A model generated the notes under the pieces. The model ran no database searches, was not told the DNA's origin, and was given only the letters and a program-made list of their open reading frames with translations. A program made the translations under genes and the position numbers. From contig JAIIWC010000015.1 of the NCBI GenBank assembly GCA_022745215.1, positions 1 to 31,456 of the forward strand: a stretch of 31,456 bases of DNA, given 5' to 3'. Within the stretch, counting starts at the first letter, position 1, and every line of letters starts with the position of its first letter. Source of the DNA: Collinsella sp. (GTDB lineage: Bacteria; Actinomycetota; Coriobacteriia; Coriobacteriales; Coriobacteriaceae). Positions 21,099 through 29,176 of this stretch are shown here, in pieces.

Positions 21099-22511
21099 AT
21101 GGACGCAACCGCAATTATCCTCGCTGCCGGCGAGGGCACCCGCATGAAGTCGAACCACTGCAAGGTTTCGCACAAGATCCTGGGCAAGCCCATGGTTCAG
21201 TGGATCGTCGACGCCACCATCAAGGCCGGCTGCAGCCGCGTCGTGGTCGTCATCGGCAGCCACGCCGACGAGATGCGCGCCCTCATCGACGGCGCCTACG
21301 CCAACAGCGCCACCAAAGTCGAGTGCGTCGAGCAGACCGAGCGCCTGGGCACCGGCCACGCCGTAAAGGTCGCGCTCGAGGCCTGCGGCATCACGCAAGG
21401 CCCCGTCGTCGTGCTCAACGGCGACCTGCCGCTCATCACCGCCGACACCGTCGCCAAGTTCGCACAGACCGTCGCCACCGGCGAGCTCGCCTGCACCGTC
21501 ATGACCATGACCCCGCCCGATCCTTTTGGCTACGGCCGCATCAAGCTGGGCGCCGACGGTCAGATCGAGCGCATCATCGAACAGAAGGACTGCACGCCCG
21601 AGCAGGCCGCCGAGCTACTCGAGTGCAACGCCGGCTGCTACGCCTTCGACGGCGCGCAGCTCGCCGCCCACATTAACGAGATCGGCAACGACAACGCGCA
21701 GTCCGAGTACTACCTGCCCGACATGCTCGAGATCCTCAAGGGTCACGGCCAGGCAGTCTCCATCTTCCACTGCGGCGACTACCGCGACGGCCTGGGCGTC
21801 AACAGCCGCATCCAGCTCGCACAGCTCACCGCCATCGCGCGCGACCGCATCAACGAGCACTGGATGGCCGAGGGCGTTACCTTCATCGACCCCACGCAGG
21901 CCTGGATCGGCCCCGATGCCACCATCGGCCGCGATACCGTCGTGTGGCCGCAGACGCACCTGATCGGCCACGTCACCGTGGGCGAGGAGTGCCAGCTCGG
22001 TCCCAACAGCCGCCTCACCGACACCACCGTCGGTAGCGGCTGCACCATCGATGAGACCATCGCCATTGAGGCCGTCATCGAGAACGGTGTCGACTGCGGC
22101 CCGCGCGCCTACCTGCGCCCGGGCACCCACATGCTCGACGGCTCCAAGGCCGGCACGCACGTGGAGATCAAGAAGTCCACGATCGGCGAGGGCTCCAAGG
22201 TGCCGCACCTGTCCTACATCGGCGACACCACCATGGGCTCCGGCGTCAACGTGGGCGCGGGCTCCATCACCTGCAACTACGATGGCGTGCACAAGCACAA
22301 GACTGTCATCGGCAAGGACGCCTTCATTGGCTCCGACACCATGATGGTCGCGCCCGCCCAGATTGGCGACGGCGCGCTCGTGGCCGCCGGCTCCGTCATC
22401 ACCGAGCCGGTCCCGGCCGACGCACTCGGCCTGGGCCGCGCCCGTCAGGTAAATATTGAGGGCTGGGCCGCCGATTACCGCCGCCGCCTGCACGAGGACG
22501 ACGAGGTATAA
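21099..22511 (+). CDS. glmU: Bifunctional GlmU (UDP-GlcNAc pyrophosphorylase / GlcN-1-P acetyltransferase)
   Basis: A 470-residue GlmU of normal length. The N-terminal nucleotidyltransferase starts with LAAGEGTRMKS (residues 8-18) and later LNGDLPLI. The C-terminal left-handed beta-helix acetyltransferase runs from about 255, with hexapeptide-type repeats and the conserved YIGDTTMGSGVNVGAGSITC region. It makes UDP-GlcNAc for peptidoglycan. I chose the ATG at 21099, with AGGAG 5 bases upstream; the frame is open further upstream, but into the divergent promoter region. A terminator follows at 22527, so it is probably transcribed apart from prs. Confidence 0.96.
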   Translation: MDATAIILAAGEGTRMKSNHCKVSHKILGKPMVQWIVDATIKAGCSRVVVVIGSHADEMRALIDGAYANSATKVECVEQTERLGTGHAVKVALEACGITQGPVVVLNGDLPLITADTVAKFAQTVATGELACTVMTMTPPDPFGYGRIKLGADGQIERIIEQKDCTPEQAAELLECNAGCYAFDGAQLAAHINEIGNDNAQSEYYLPDMLEILKGHGQAVSIFHCGDYRDGLGVNSRIQLAQLTAIARDRINEHWMAEGVTFIDPTQAWIGPDATIGRDTVVWPQTHLIGHVTVGEECQLGPNSRLTDTTVGSGCTIDETIAIEAVIENGVDCGPRAYLRPGTHMLDGSKAGTHVEIKKSTIGEGSKVPHLSYIGDTTMGSGVNVGAGSITCNYDGVHKHKTVIGKDAFIGSDTMMVAPAQIGDGALVAAGSVITEPVPADALGLGRARQVNIEGWAADYRRRLHEDDEV

Positions 22512-22526
22512 CGTTTTACCAAGCAC

Positions 22527-22560
22527 AAAAGGAGCTGCTCCATGGGGGCGGCTCCTTTTT
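22527..22560 (+). terminator. Intrinsic terminator of glmU
   Basis: AAAAGGAGC (22527-22535) pairs with GCTCCTTTT (22551-22559). Inner pairing of CTCC with GGGG is possible, and the stem ends in a T-run. It starts 15 bases after the glmU stop. Confidence 0.85.
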
Positions 22561-22703
22561 CTATCGTGACCTGCGCGACCGGATGAGTGGTCGGTTCGTG
22601 TCCGTTGACGGTAAAGACGTTATCAAGACTCGATAAGCCCCGCCGCGCGGTTACAATGCAACAAGGCATCTATATGGCATTCGATGTATAAAGGAGAAGG
22701 GTA

Positions 22704-23690
22704 ATGCCGATTAATGATCCCGAGAAGTCGGAGAATATGCGCAAGTCCATCCGCGTGTATTCCGGTTCCTCCAACCGTCCCCTCGCTCAGAAGATTGCTG
22801 AGTACCTTGGGGTCGAGCTTTCGGGCCTTACGCTAAAGCAGTTCGCCAATGGTGAGATTTACGCCCGCTACGACGAGACCGTCCGCGGCGCCGACGTCTT
22901 CCTGATTCAGTCCGTGGCCGGCGGCAACGTCAACGACATGCTCATGGAGCTGCTCATCGCCACCGACGCTGCCAAGCGCGCATCCGCCCGCTCCATCACC
23001 GCCGTTATCACCCACTACGGCTATGCCCGCCAGGACCGCAAGGCCGGCCCGCGCGAGCCCATCACCGCCCGCCTCGTCGCCAACCTGCTCGAGCGCGCCG
23101 GCGTCAACCGCATCATCACCCTCGACCTGCACCAGGGCCAGATCCAGGGCTTCTTCGATATCCCGGTTAACCACCTGTCCGCACTGCCGCTGTTTGGCCA
23201 GTACTACAACGACATGCACTTCGACACCGACAACCTGGTTGTCGTCTCCCCCGACGTGGGTCGCGCCAAGGCCGCCAAGAAGCTGTCCGACATGCTCGGC
23301 TGCGACCTGGCCATCGCCCACAAGGGCCGTCCGCGCCACAACGCCGCCGAGGTCATGGGCATCATCGGTGACATCAAGGGCAAGACCTGCATCATCAACG
23401 ACGACATGATCGACACCGCTGGCACCCTGTGCGCCAACGTCAAGGAGCTCAAGGCTATGGGCGCCGGCGACATCTACGTCTGCGCCACCCACGGCATCTT
23501 CTCCGGTCCGGCCATCGAGCGCCTGAACGATGCCCCCATCGTCGAGTGCGTCGTCACCGACGCCATCCCCGTCGAGGTCGGCGGCAAGATCAAGACTATC
23601 TCGGTCGCCGAGGAGTTCGCTCAGGCCATCTCCGCCGTTTACCACGAGGAGCCCGTCTCCACGCTCGTCGGCGGCGACTTCGCGCTGTAG
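22704..23690 (+). CDS. prs: Ribose-phosphate pyrophosphokinase
   Basis: A 328-residue PRPP synthetase, slightly longer at the N-terminus than the usual 310-320. Conserved regions are YARQDRKAGPREPITARL (from about residue 108), VVSPDVGRAKAAKKL, and the PRPP/ribose-phosphate loop DDMIDTAGTL (about 234-243). It makes PRPP for purine, pyrimidine, His, Trp and NAD synthesis. The site AAGGAGAAGG precedes the ATG at 22704; a second in-frame Met at residue 12 has no better site. In the upstream gap, TTATC-AAGACTC-GATAA (22620-22636) and TACAAT (22652-22657) are possible promoter or regulatory elements. Confidence 0.96.
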   Translation: MPINDPEKSENMRKSIRVYSGSSNRPLAQKIAEYLGVELSGLTLKQFANGEIYARYDETVRGADVFLIQSVAGGNVNDMLMELLIATDAAKRASARSITAVITHYGYARQDRKAGPREPITARLVANLLERAGVNRIITLDLHQGQIQGFFDIPVNHLSALPLFGQYYNDMHFDTDNLVVVSPDVGRAKAAKKLSDMLGCDLAIAHKGRPRHNAAEVMGIIGDIKGKTCIINDDMIDTAGTLCANVKELKAMGAGDIYVCATHGIFSGPAIERLNDAPIVECVVTDAIPVEVGGKIKTISVAEEFAQAISAVYHEEPVSTLVGGDFAL

Positions 23691-23713
23691 TCGCTTGACC
23701 CTCGCATCTCACC

Positions 23714-23814
23714 GGAAGCCCGGTAGGCCTGCGGGGTTATCACGCCGACGTCCTCGCCGCTTCGCGGCTGCGGGATGTCGGCTTAGATAACCCCTCCCGG
23801 CCTACCGGGCTTCC
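23714..23814. repeat. 101-bp nested hairpin between prs and pth
   Basis: Three nested stems face each other: GGAAGCCCGGTAGGCC with its complement at the outer edge, GGGGTTATC with GATAACCCC inside, and GCCGACGTCC with GGGATGTCGGC in the centre. There is no T-run after it, so it is not a standard intrinsic terminator. It begins 23 bases after the prs stop. It could be a processing or stabilising structure, or a palindromic repeat. Confidence 0.9.
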
Positions 23815-23928
23815 TGCTGTCTCGGGGCAGCTGTTTTCTGAAATGACTTTGCCGTACCCTTTCCTCGCCTTCGACGGGCGTGGTAGCCTTTGTCGTTGAT
23901 TAAACTGTTTACGTAACGGAGGACAAAC

Positions 23929-24558
23929 ATGGCAGCTGCACAGCCGCTTAAGATTCGCATGGTTGCCGGACTTGGCAACCCTGGCGAGGAATATGCCGAA
24001 ACCCGCCACAACGCTGGCTTTAAGGCAATCGACGAGCTGGCCCGTCAGGCCGGTGTCACGTACTGGAAAAACCAGGCCGGCGCCGAGGTCGCACTCATCA
24101 ACATCAACGATCCCGAGGAAGAGGGTGGCAAGCGCCAGATCGTGCTGGTCAAGCCGCAGTCGTATATGAATACCTCGGGTGGCCCCATCTCCAAGCTCTG
24201 CCGCGAGTACAAGATCAAGGCCGAGGAGCTACTCGTGATTCACGACGAGCTCGACATCCCCGCCGGTGACGTGCGTGTCAAGGTGGGCGGTGGCCACGCC
24301 GGGCACAACGGCCTGCGCTCCATCATCGACAAGATGGGCAGCCGCGACTTTAGCCGTATCCGCACCGGCATCGGCAACCCTCCCGGCAAGATGGCCGTGG
24401 CAGACTATGTGCTCAAACAGCTGCGCGCCCGCGAGGCCGATGACTTCCAGGACACCTGCGCCCGCGCCGCCGACGCCGCGGGTCTCGCCATCGTGCACGG
24501 CGTGATCTATGCCCGCGACCACGTCAACGGCGCCGCCTCCGCCAACGGCAAGCACTAA
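23929..24558 (+). CDS. pth: Peptidyl-tRNA hydrolase
   Basis: A 209-residue Pth. It frees tRNA from peptidyl-tRNA that drops off the ribosome. Motifs are VAGLGNPG (residues 12-19), RHNAG with catalytic His27, PQSYMNTSG, IHDELD, and GGHAGHNGLRSI. The length is standard with a short Ala/Asn-rich end. GGAGG lies 6 bases upstream of the ATG. prs followed by pth is a common pairing in Gram-positive genomes. The terminator within the following element (24665-24706) serves this gene. Confidence 0.96.
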   Translation: MAAAQPLKIRMVAGLGNPGEEYAETRHNAGFKAIDELARQAGVTYWKNQAGAEVALININDPEEEGGKRQIVLVKPQSYMNTSGGPISKLCREYKIKAEELLVIHDELDIPAGDVRVKVGGGHAGHNGLRSIIDKMGSRDFSRIRTGIGNPPGKMAVADYVLKQLRAREADDFQDTCARAADAAGLAIVHGVIYARDHVNGAASANGKH

Positions 24559-24570
24559 AACCTATCATTT

Positions 24571-24748
24571 AGGGACAGGTTTATTTTGGCAGGTTTTATC
24601 TGCGGAAACGCCCCAGTTGCGGCATCACGATAAACCGCGCGCCGCCATACACGCATAGCACCCCAAAGGGGGCCGGCCTCATCACAACCCGAGGCCGGCC
24701 CCCTTTGCCGTTTTGCCTGATAAAACCGACCAAAATAAACCTGTCCCT
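24571..24748. repeat. 178-bp inverted-repeat element containing the pth terminator
   Basis: Outer 30-base arms (24571-24600 and 24719-24748) match except for two bases. The left arm begins AGGGACAGGTTTATTTTGG and the right arm ends with its complement. Inside is a perfect 16-bp stem at 24665-24680/24691-24706 (AAAGGGGGCCGGCCTC and complement) with loop ATCACAACCC. TTTT follows shortly after, so it is a strong terminator for pth. The layout of long outer arms around an inner terminator is the same as at 17191-17350. Confidence 0.9.
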
Positions 24749-24821
24749 TTTTGGTAGGTCGAACCGGATAAACCCTTTTCCCACCTGCCGAAGATACACG
24801 TAAGCGACATGCCCATGAGGG

Positions 24822-24827
24822 TATAAT
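24822..24827 (+). promoter_or_regulatory. Probable -10 element upstream of nfnA
   Basis: A perfect TATAAT lies about 105 bases before the nfnA start. No good -35 hexamer is seen 16-18 bases upstream, so the promoter may depend on an activator. The leader would be about 100 nt and is GC-rich, with some hairpin potential (CCGT...ACGG near 24880-24905). Confidence 0.45.
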
Positions 24828-24932
24828 TTGTACCGTATGTCTGCACAACGCCTGTGCGCGTACGGTTTTATTCGGGCTACCGTCCATTTCCGTGGAGGCA
24901 CGGTTCGGCGGCCCTAACAAGAGAGGGGTTCT

Positions 24933-25772
24933 ATGTATAAGATCCTGGAGAAGACGCAGTTCTCGGAGAAGGTGTTCAAGTTCCGCATCGAGGCGCCCGC
25001 AATCGCCAAGCATGCGCACGCTGGACAGTTCCTCATGGTCCGCGCCAACGAGACGGGCGAGCGCGTCCCGTTTACCCTGGCCGGCTGGAACGGTGACGAG
25101 GGCTGGGTCGAGTTCATCTTCATGGTGATCGGCAAGACCACCGAGATGCTGTCCACCTACGAGGCCGGCGAGTCGCTGCGCGACGTCGTGGGCCCGCTGG
25201 GCGTTCCCACCGAGATGGCCGAGGGCCCCTGCGCCGTCATTGGCGGCGGCGTCGGCCTGGCAATTGCCTTCCCGGTCGCCAAGCACCTGGTCGAGACCGG
25301 CCACGAGGTGCACGCCATCATGGGCGCCCGCACCAAGGACCTCCTGCTCATGGAGGACCAGTTCCGCGAGCTCCTCGACGAGGACCACATCCACATCACC
25401 ACTGACGACGGCTCCTACGGCGAGCAGGGCGTTGTCACCGCTCCGCTGGAGCGCCTGCTGCAGGACAAGGCCGTGAGCCAGGTCTTCTGCGTCGGCCCCG
25501 TTCCGATGATGAAGTTCTCGACCCTCACCGCCCAGAAGTACGACACCCCCATCACCGCGTCGCTCAACCCCATCATGGTTGACGGCACCGGTATGTGCGG
25601 CTGCTGCCGCGTCGAGGTGGGCGGCGTGACCAAGTTTGCTTGCGTCGACGGCCCCGACTTCGATGCCACCCTGGTCGACTGGGATGACCTTCGTGCCCGC
25701 CAGGCCGCTTACCGTTCCGAAGAGGGCGAGTCCCTCAAGGCCTATGAGGAAAAGAGCTGCGCATGCCACTAG
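24933..25772 (+). CDS. nfnA: NfnA-type NAD(P)H/ferredoxin oxidoreductase subunit (FNR-like, [2Fe-2S])
   Basis: The 279-residue protein has a ferredoxin-NADP-reductase-like FAD domain (about residues 1-100), an NAD-binding domain with IGGGVGLAIAFPVAKHL (about 104-120), and a C-terminal [2Fe-2S] Cys cluster (GTGMCGCCRVEVGG and a following Cys, about 217-240). This is the small subunit of NADH-dependent reduced ferredoxin:NADP+ oxidoreductase, also called SudB or dihydroorotate-dehydrogenase-electron-transfer-like. It overlaps the next gene by 10 bases and would form the electron-bifurcating NfnAB dimer. A GAGAGGGG-like site precedes the ATG. An alternative annotation is the sulfide dehydrogenase beta subunit. 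Confidence 0.87.
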   Translation: MYKILEKTQFSEKVFKFRIEAPAIAKHAHAGQFLMVRANETGERVPFTLAGWNGDEGWVEFIFMVIGKTTEMLSTYEAGESLRDVVGPLGVPTEMAEGPCAVIGGGVGLAIAFPVAKHLVETGHEVHAIMGARTKDLLLMEDQFRELLDEDHIHITTDDGSYGEQGVVTAPLERLLQDKAVSQVFCVGPVPMMKFSTLTAQKYDTPITASLNPIMVDGTGMCGCCRVEVGGVTKFACVDGPDFDATLVDWDDLRARQAAYRSEEGESLKAYEEKSCACH

Positions 25773-27172
25773 TTAACGGTCGTTTCGTTGCCGATATGAA
25801 GTCGCCCCGCACCCCCGATAACGAGGAGCCGGCTGCCGAGCGCGCCTGCGACTTCCGCCCCGTCGACAAGGGCTTCACCGAGGAGATGGCGCTGGCCGAG
25901 GCCGAGCGCTGCCTCAACTGCAAGAAGCCGTTCTGTGTTGAGGGCTGCCCCGTCAACATCAACATCCCCCGCTTTATCGAGCAAATCCGCGCGAAGGACT
26001 TCGGCGGCGCTCTCGATACCATCCGCGAGGACTCCATGCTTCCCGCCATCTGCGGCCGCGTCTGCCCGCAGGAGAACCAGTGCGAGGGCAAGTGCATCCG
26101 TGGCAAGAAGTCCGAGCCCGTGGCCATCGGCCAGCTCGAGCGCTTCCTGGGTGACCGCCCCGAGCTCGCCTCCACGCCCAAGATGGCTCCCAAGAACGGC
26201 AAGAAGGTCGCCGTCGTCGGCTCTGGCCCGTCCGGCATCACCTGCGCCGGCGAGCTCGCCCGCAACGGCTTTGACGTCACCGTCTTCGAGGCATTCTTCA
26301 CCGGCGGCGGCGTACTGGTCTACGGCATCCCCGAGTTCCGTCTGCCCAAGGCAGTCGTCAAGCGCGAGATCGACGGCCTGGAGGACATGGGCGTCAAGTT
26401 TGAGTACAACTCCGTCGTGGGCAACATGGCCACGGCCGAGGAGCTGTTCGAGCAGGGCTTCGACGCCATCTACGTGGCAACCGGCGCTGGCCTGCCCAAG
26501 TTCCTCAACGTCCCCGGCGAGAACCTGCCCAACGTCTTCTTCGCTAACGAGTACCTCACCCGCGTGAACCTGATGAAGGCCAACAAGTTCCCTGAGTACG
26601 ACACCCCCACCAAGCACGGCAAGAACGTCGTCGTCTTTGGCGGCGGCAACGTGGCTATGGACGCCGTCCGTACCGCCAAGCGCTTGGGCGCCGAGCACGC
26701 CATCATCGCCTACCGCCGTACCGAGGACGAGATGCCCTGCCGTCGCGCCGAGCTGCACCATGCTAAGGCCGAGGGCGTCGAGGTTCTGCCGCTCGTCTCC
26801 CCGCTCGAGTTTGTCGCTGGCGAGGACGGCTCCGTGTGCGCCGTCAAGGTCCAGAAGATGGAGCTCGGCGAGCCCGACGAGTCCGGCCGCCGTCGCCCGG
26901 TGCCCATCGAGGGCGCCATCGAGGAGATCCCCTGCGACGTCGCTATCTCGGCTATCGGCACCAACGCCAACCCCTTCGCAAAGAAGATCGGCGGCAAGAT
27001 GGAGCTCAACAAGTGGGGCTACATCGTCGCCGACGAGGAAACCGGCCAGACCACCGATCCCCGCATCTGGGCCGGCGGCGACATCGTCACCGGTGCCGCT
27101 ACGGTCATTCTGGCGATGGGCGCCGGCAAGAAGGCCGCCGCTTCCATCACCAAGAGCCTGTTGGGCGAGTAA
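25763..27172 (+). CDS. nfnB: NfnB / GltD-like NADPH oxidoreductase subunit (FAD, two [4Fe-4S])
   Basis: A 469-residue homologue of the glutamate synthase small subunit. The N-terminal Cys clusters are CLNCKKPFCVEGCP (from residue 50) and CGRVCPQENQCEGKC (about 97-111), which bind two [4Fe-4S] centres. FAD domain: VAVVGSGPSGITCAGELA from about 148. NADPH domain: VVFGGGNVAMDAVRTAK from about 288. Alone it might be called gltD/gltA, but the overlapping nfnA partner and the absence of a gltB large subunit favour NfnB. The complex links reduced ferredoxin plus NADH to NADP+ reduction and could balance ferredoxin with the Ech hydrogenase. A terminator follows at 27201. Confidence 0.87.
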   Translation: MPLVNGRFVADMKSPRTPDNEEPAAERACDFRPVDKGFTEEMALAEAERCLNCKKPFCVEGCPVNINIPRFIEQIRAKDFGGALDTIREDSMLPAICGRVCPQENQCEGKCIRGKKSEPVAIGQLERFLGDRPELASTPKMAPKNGKKVAVVGSGPSGITCAGELARNGFDVTVFEAFFTGGGVLVYGIPEFRLPKAVVKREIDGLEDMGVKFEYNSVVGNMATAEELFEQGFDAIYVATGAGLPKFLNVPGENLPNVFFANEYLTRVNLMKANKFPEYDTPTKHGKNVVVFGGGNVAMDAVRTAKRLGAEHAIIAYRRTEDEMPCRRAELHHAKAEGVEVLPLVSPLEFVAGEDGSVCAVKVQKMELGEPDESGRRRPVPIEGAIEEIPCDVAISAIGTNANPFAKKIGGKMELNKWGYIVADEETGQTTDPRIWAGGDIVTGAATVILAMGAGKKAAASITKSLLGE

Positions 27173-27200
27173 TCACCTGCAGCGCTAGCCACCAAACGGC

Positions 27201-27238
27201 AAAGTCCCCGTCGAGCACACGCCCGGCGGGGACTTTTC
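27201..27238 (+). terminator. Intrinsic terminator of nfnAB
   Basis: AAAGTCCCCG (27201-27210) pairs with CGGGGACTTT (27227-27236), and the stem ends in TTTT. It lies 28 bases after the nfnB stop. Confidence 0.88.
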
Positions 27239-27243
27239 TCTAT

Positions 27244-27306
27244 GCCGGCCAACCCATCACCACAAAGGGGACATGCGCCTTTGTGGTGGTCGGGGACTTG
27301 GCCGGC
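27244..27306. repeat. Nested palindrome with CACAAAGG core
   Basis: The outer arms GCCGGCCAA (27244-27252) and TTGGCCGGC (27298-27306) enclose inner arms ACCACAAAGG and CCTTTGTGGTGGT. The same CCACAAAGG...CCTTTGTGG core is used in the hairpin at 30060-30098, and ACAAAGG...CCTTTGT in the palindrome at 30745-30775. It lies between the nfnB terminator and the 80-bp-type array. Confidence 0.85.
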
Positions 27307-27320
27307 GAACCAATTCCGAC

Positions 27321-27467
27321 GTTTGTCTCAATCTGTAACAGTTAGAGACCAAATTCCTCGCCACGTGTTACAGATCGAGACGTTAGGTTAGCGGCTGAAC
27401 AGTTCGTCTCAATCTGTAACACCTAGAGCCCAACTATCAGGTTTGGTGTTACAGATCGAGATTTTGT
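27321..27467. repeat. Third array of two 80-bp-family palindromic units
   Basis: CTGTAACA occurs at 27333-27340 and 27414-27421, 81 bp apart. Each is followed by exactly 25 nt and TGTTACAG (27366-27373 and 27447-27454). Outer arms are TCTCAAT/ATCGAGA, and the array ends GAGATTTTGT as at the two other loci. It lies between the convergent nfnB and surface-protein genes and could supply terminator function on both strands, since T-rich sequence follows the stem. Confidence 0.92.
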
Positions 27468-27499
27468 AAAAGCCGAGAATGGGCGCTGCCACCAAAAGC

Positions 27500-29062
27500 C
27501 TAGCGCTTGCGGCGCTTGGTTGCGGCGATGCCGGCAGCGGCAACGGTTGCGCCGGCGATGCCAAGGGCCGCTGCCGCCGTCGCGGCGTTGTCGCCCGTGG
27601 CGGCCAGAGTGCCCACGGACTTCTGGGCAGCGGTGGCCTTCGCGGCCGGCTTGGAGGCAGCAGTCGTGGAACTCGCCTGAGTCAGCGTCACGGACGGCGT
27701 GCCAGTCTCACTTCCGCCGCCTGGCTGCGGCGTGGGAGCCGGGGTAGGCTCAGGCTGCGGCGTGGGCTCAGGCTCGACCGCATCTCCGGAGCTGATTACC
27801 ACGCTGCGGGCAACCTCGTCGGAGGTCCTAACATCCTGGATAGTGGACGACCCGGCAGCACCGATGACGAGTCCGTTTCCCGTAGTTTCTCGCACAGTGC
27901 CGCCGGCGGGAGTCGTAACTACCGATCCGCCATCAATTGAGAGACAAGGGGCTGCATCACCTTGATTGACAGCGTAGATTGCCGCTGCATTACCCGACAC
28001 CTCAACATTTGAATTAATGATGTCAATTCGAGGGATGGCGGACTGGGAGCCGGACTGGGAATATATTCCGTAGCCATGTTTACGACTGTGGCCAGTTCCG
28101 TCACCGCATCGAACTGTAAGGCTCGAATTCTCGACGAGCACCCGCGACACGCCGTCCTGCGCGCGCATCCAAACACCATCCAAAACCTCGACACTATCAC
28201 TCGCCACGAGCGTAACATCCGCCCCGTTGGTAATACTCAAATATGTATCCTTACCCCCGGACGAATACAGGGCGACCGACAACATGTTTGCATTGCGCGC
28301 CGCCGCATCTAATTTTGCGTTATCCACCGCGATGCAGCCTCCATGCTCGGAGGAGATGTTTTCGGCATAGACCGCAACGGCACCGAACCCCCCATTCGCC
28401 TCCGCCTCGACGTGGACGTCGGCGCCCTCGTTAATGGTTATGTTGCCCGCCCGCGTATGAATGCCGAAGGTATGAGGCACTTTGTTCGTTGCCGTCACGT
28501 TAACGTTGGCACCGCGGATGTCCACGTCGCCGCCGGTCTTACCGTCCCCCGAAACCGCTATCGTATCGGTCCCGGCCGTCGCGTTGAGAGTCACGTCGCC
28601 CGAGATGGCGAGGTTACCGTTCTCGACCTTAACAGCGCTCCTGCTCTTCTGTGGTTCGGCCGTCGCGTTGAGGGTCCCCTCCCCCGTGATGGCAAGGTTG
28701 CCGTCCTTGACCTCGATAGCGCTCTGCAAGGAATCGGCCGTTACGGTGTTGGTGCCCGTCACGCCGATATTGAGGTTGCCCTGAGCGCTGATACCGGCGC
28801 CGTTGTAGCCATTGAGCTTCATGTCGTCGGCGCCGTCCCAGGACCACGTTCCGGCCTCGTCGCCGGCGCCCTTGTTGTACTGCGTGCCGCCGACGTTGAC
28901 CCATTTGGCGGCGAGCGCCACGCTGGGTAGCAGCAGCTGACCGACCATGAGCGCGCAAGCCCCCGCGCAGGCAAGCTTGGCGCCCACACGTCGCCACGTT
29001 CCGTGGGAGAGCGCGCACGAGCAGCCGTGGTCGATTGGGTTGTCATGGATTTGCTTTCGCAT
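27500..29062 (-). CDS. Secreted, sortase-anchored beta-repeat surface protein (LAATG motif)
   Basis: A 520-residue surface protein. Residues 1-51 are a signal peptide with basic start, hydrophobic stretch and an ALA-A cleavage site. The body (about 55-425) consists of short irregular repeats such as DGNLAITGEGTLNATA, NGNLAISGDVTLNATA and GNITINEGADVHVEAE, the pattern of a parallel beta-helix or carbohydrate-binding-type domain. A Pro/Glu/Thr spacer (EPTPQPEPTPAPTPQPGG) and a Thr/Ala/Lys-rich stretch precede LAATGDN (from residue 486), a hydrophobic Ala-rich helix and the tail KRRKR. LAxTG is a known sortase variant in actinobacteria. The likely role is adhesion or glycan contact. I chose the ATG at 29062 for AGGAGG 5 bases upstream. 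The frame is open upstream but without a signal. Confidence 0.85.
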   Translation of the reverse strand: MRKQIHDNPIDHGCSCALSHGTWRRVGAKLACAGACALMVGQLLLPSVALAAKWVNVGGTQYNKGAGDEAGTWSWDGADDMKLNGYNGAGISAQGNLNIGVTGTNTVTADSLQSAIEVKDGNLAITGEGTLNATAEPQKSRSAVKVENGNLAISGDVTLNATAGTDTIAVSGDGKTGGDVDIRGANVNVTATNKVPHTFGIHTRAGNITINEGADVHVEAEANGGFGAVAVYAENISSEHGGCIAVDNAKLDAAARNANMLSVALYSSGGKDTYLSITNGADVTLVASDSVEVLDGVWMRAQDGVSRVLVENSSLTVRCGDGTGHSRKHGYGIYSQSGSQSAIPRIDIINSNVEVSGNAAAIYAVNQGDAAPCLSIDGGSVVTTPAGGTVRETTGNGLVIGAAGSSTIQDVRTSDEVARSVVISSGDAVEPEPTPQPEPTPAPTPQPGGGSETGTPSVTLTQASSTTAASKPAAKATAAQKSVGTLAATGDNAATAAAALGIAGATVAAAGIAATKRRKR

Positions 29063-29087
29063 ATGAGCCTCCTTGTCGTAAGGGGTG

Positions 29088-29112
29088 CTTCTGTAACACC
29101 ATGTTACGGGAA
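29088..29112. promoter_or_regulatory. Compact CTGTAACA palindrome in a divergent intergenic region
   Basis: CTTCTGTAACA-CCA-TGTTACGGGAAG forms a palindrome. The inner boxes are those of the 80-bp arrays, but the spacer is 3 nt instead of 25. It lies 26 bases before the start of the surface-protein gene and 65 before the LuxR gene, a good place for an operator controlling both. No -35/-10 pair is clear. Confidence 0.6.
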
Positions 29113-29176
29113 GATATCCGGATCCCGGGGCACAAATTCTCATGTGGCGCACCTGCCAGCGCAAAAGGCAACGAGC

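Noticed and set aside
21615..22526. Minus-strand 303-codon frame opposite glmU
   Set aside because: It is a Val/Gly/Asp-rich mirror of the beta-helix codons, and glmU is unambiguous on the plus strand.
24555..25769. Minus-strand 404-codon frame opposite nfnA
   Set aside because: It runs through the pth terminator element and the nfn promoter and has no recognisable domain.
29003..29176. Longer N-terminus for the LuxR-type protein
   Set aside because: The extension would read through the signal-peptide leader of the divergent gene and the palindromic site. It lacks a ribosome binding site and adds no membrane segment.
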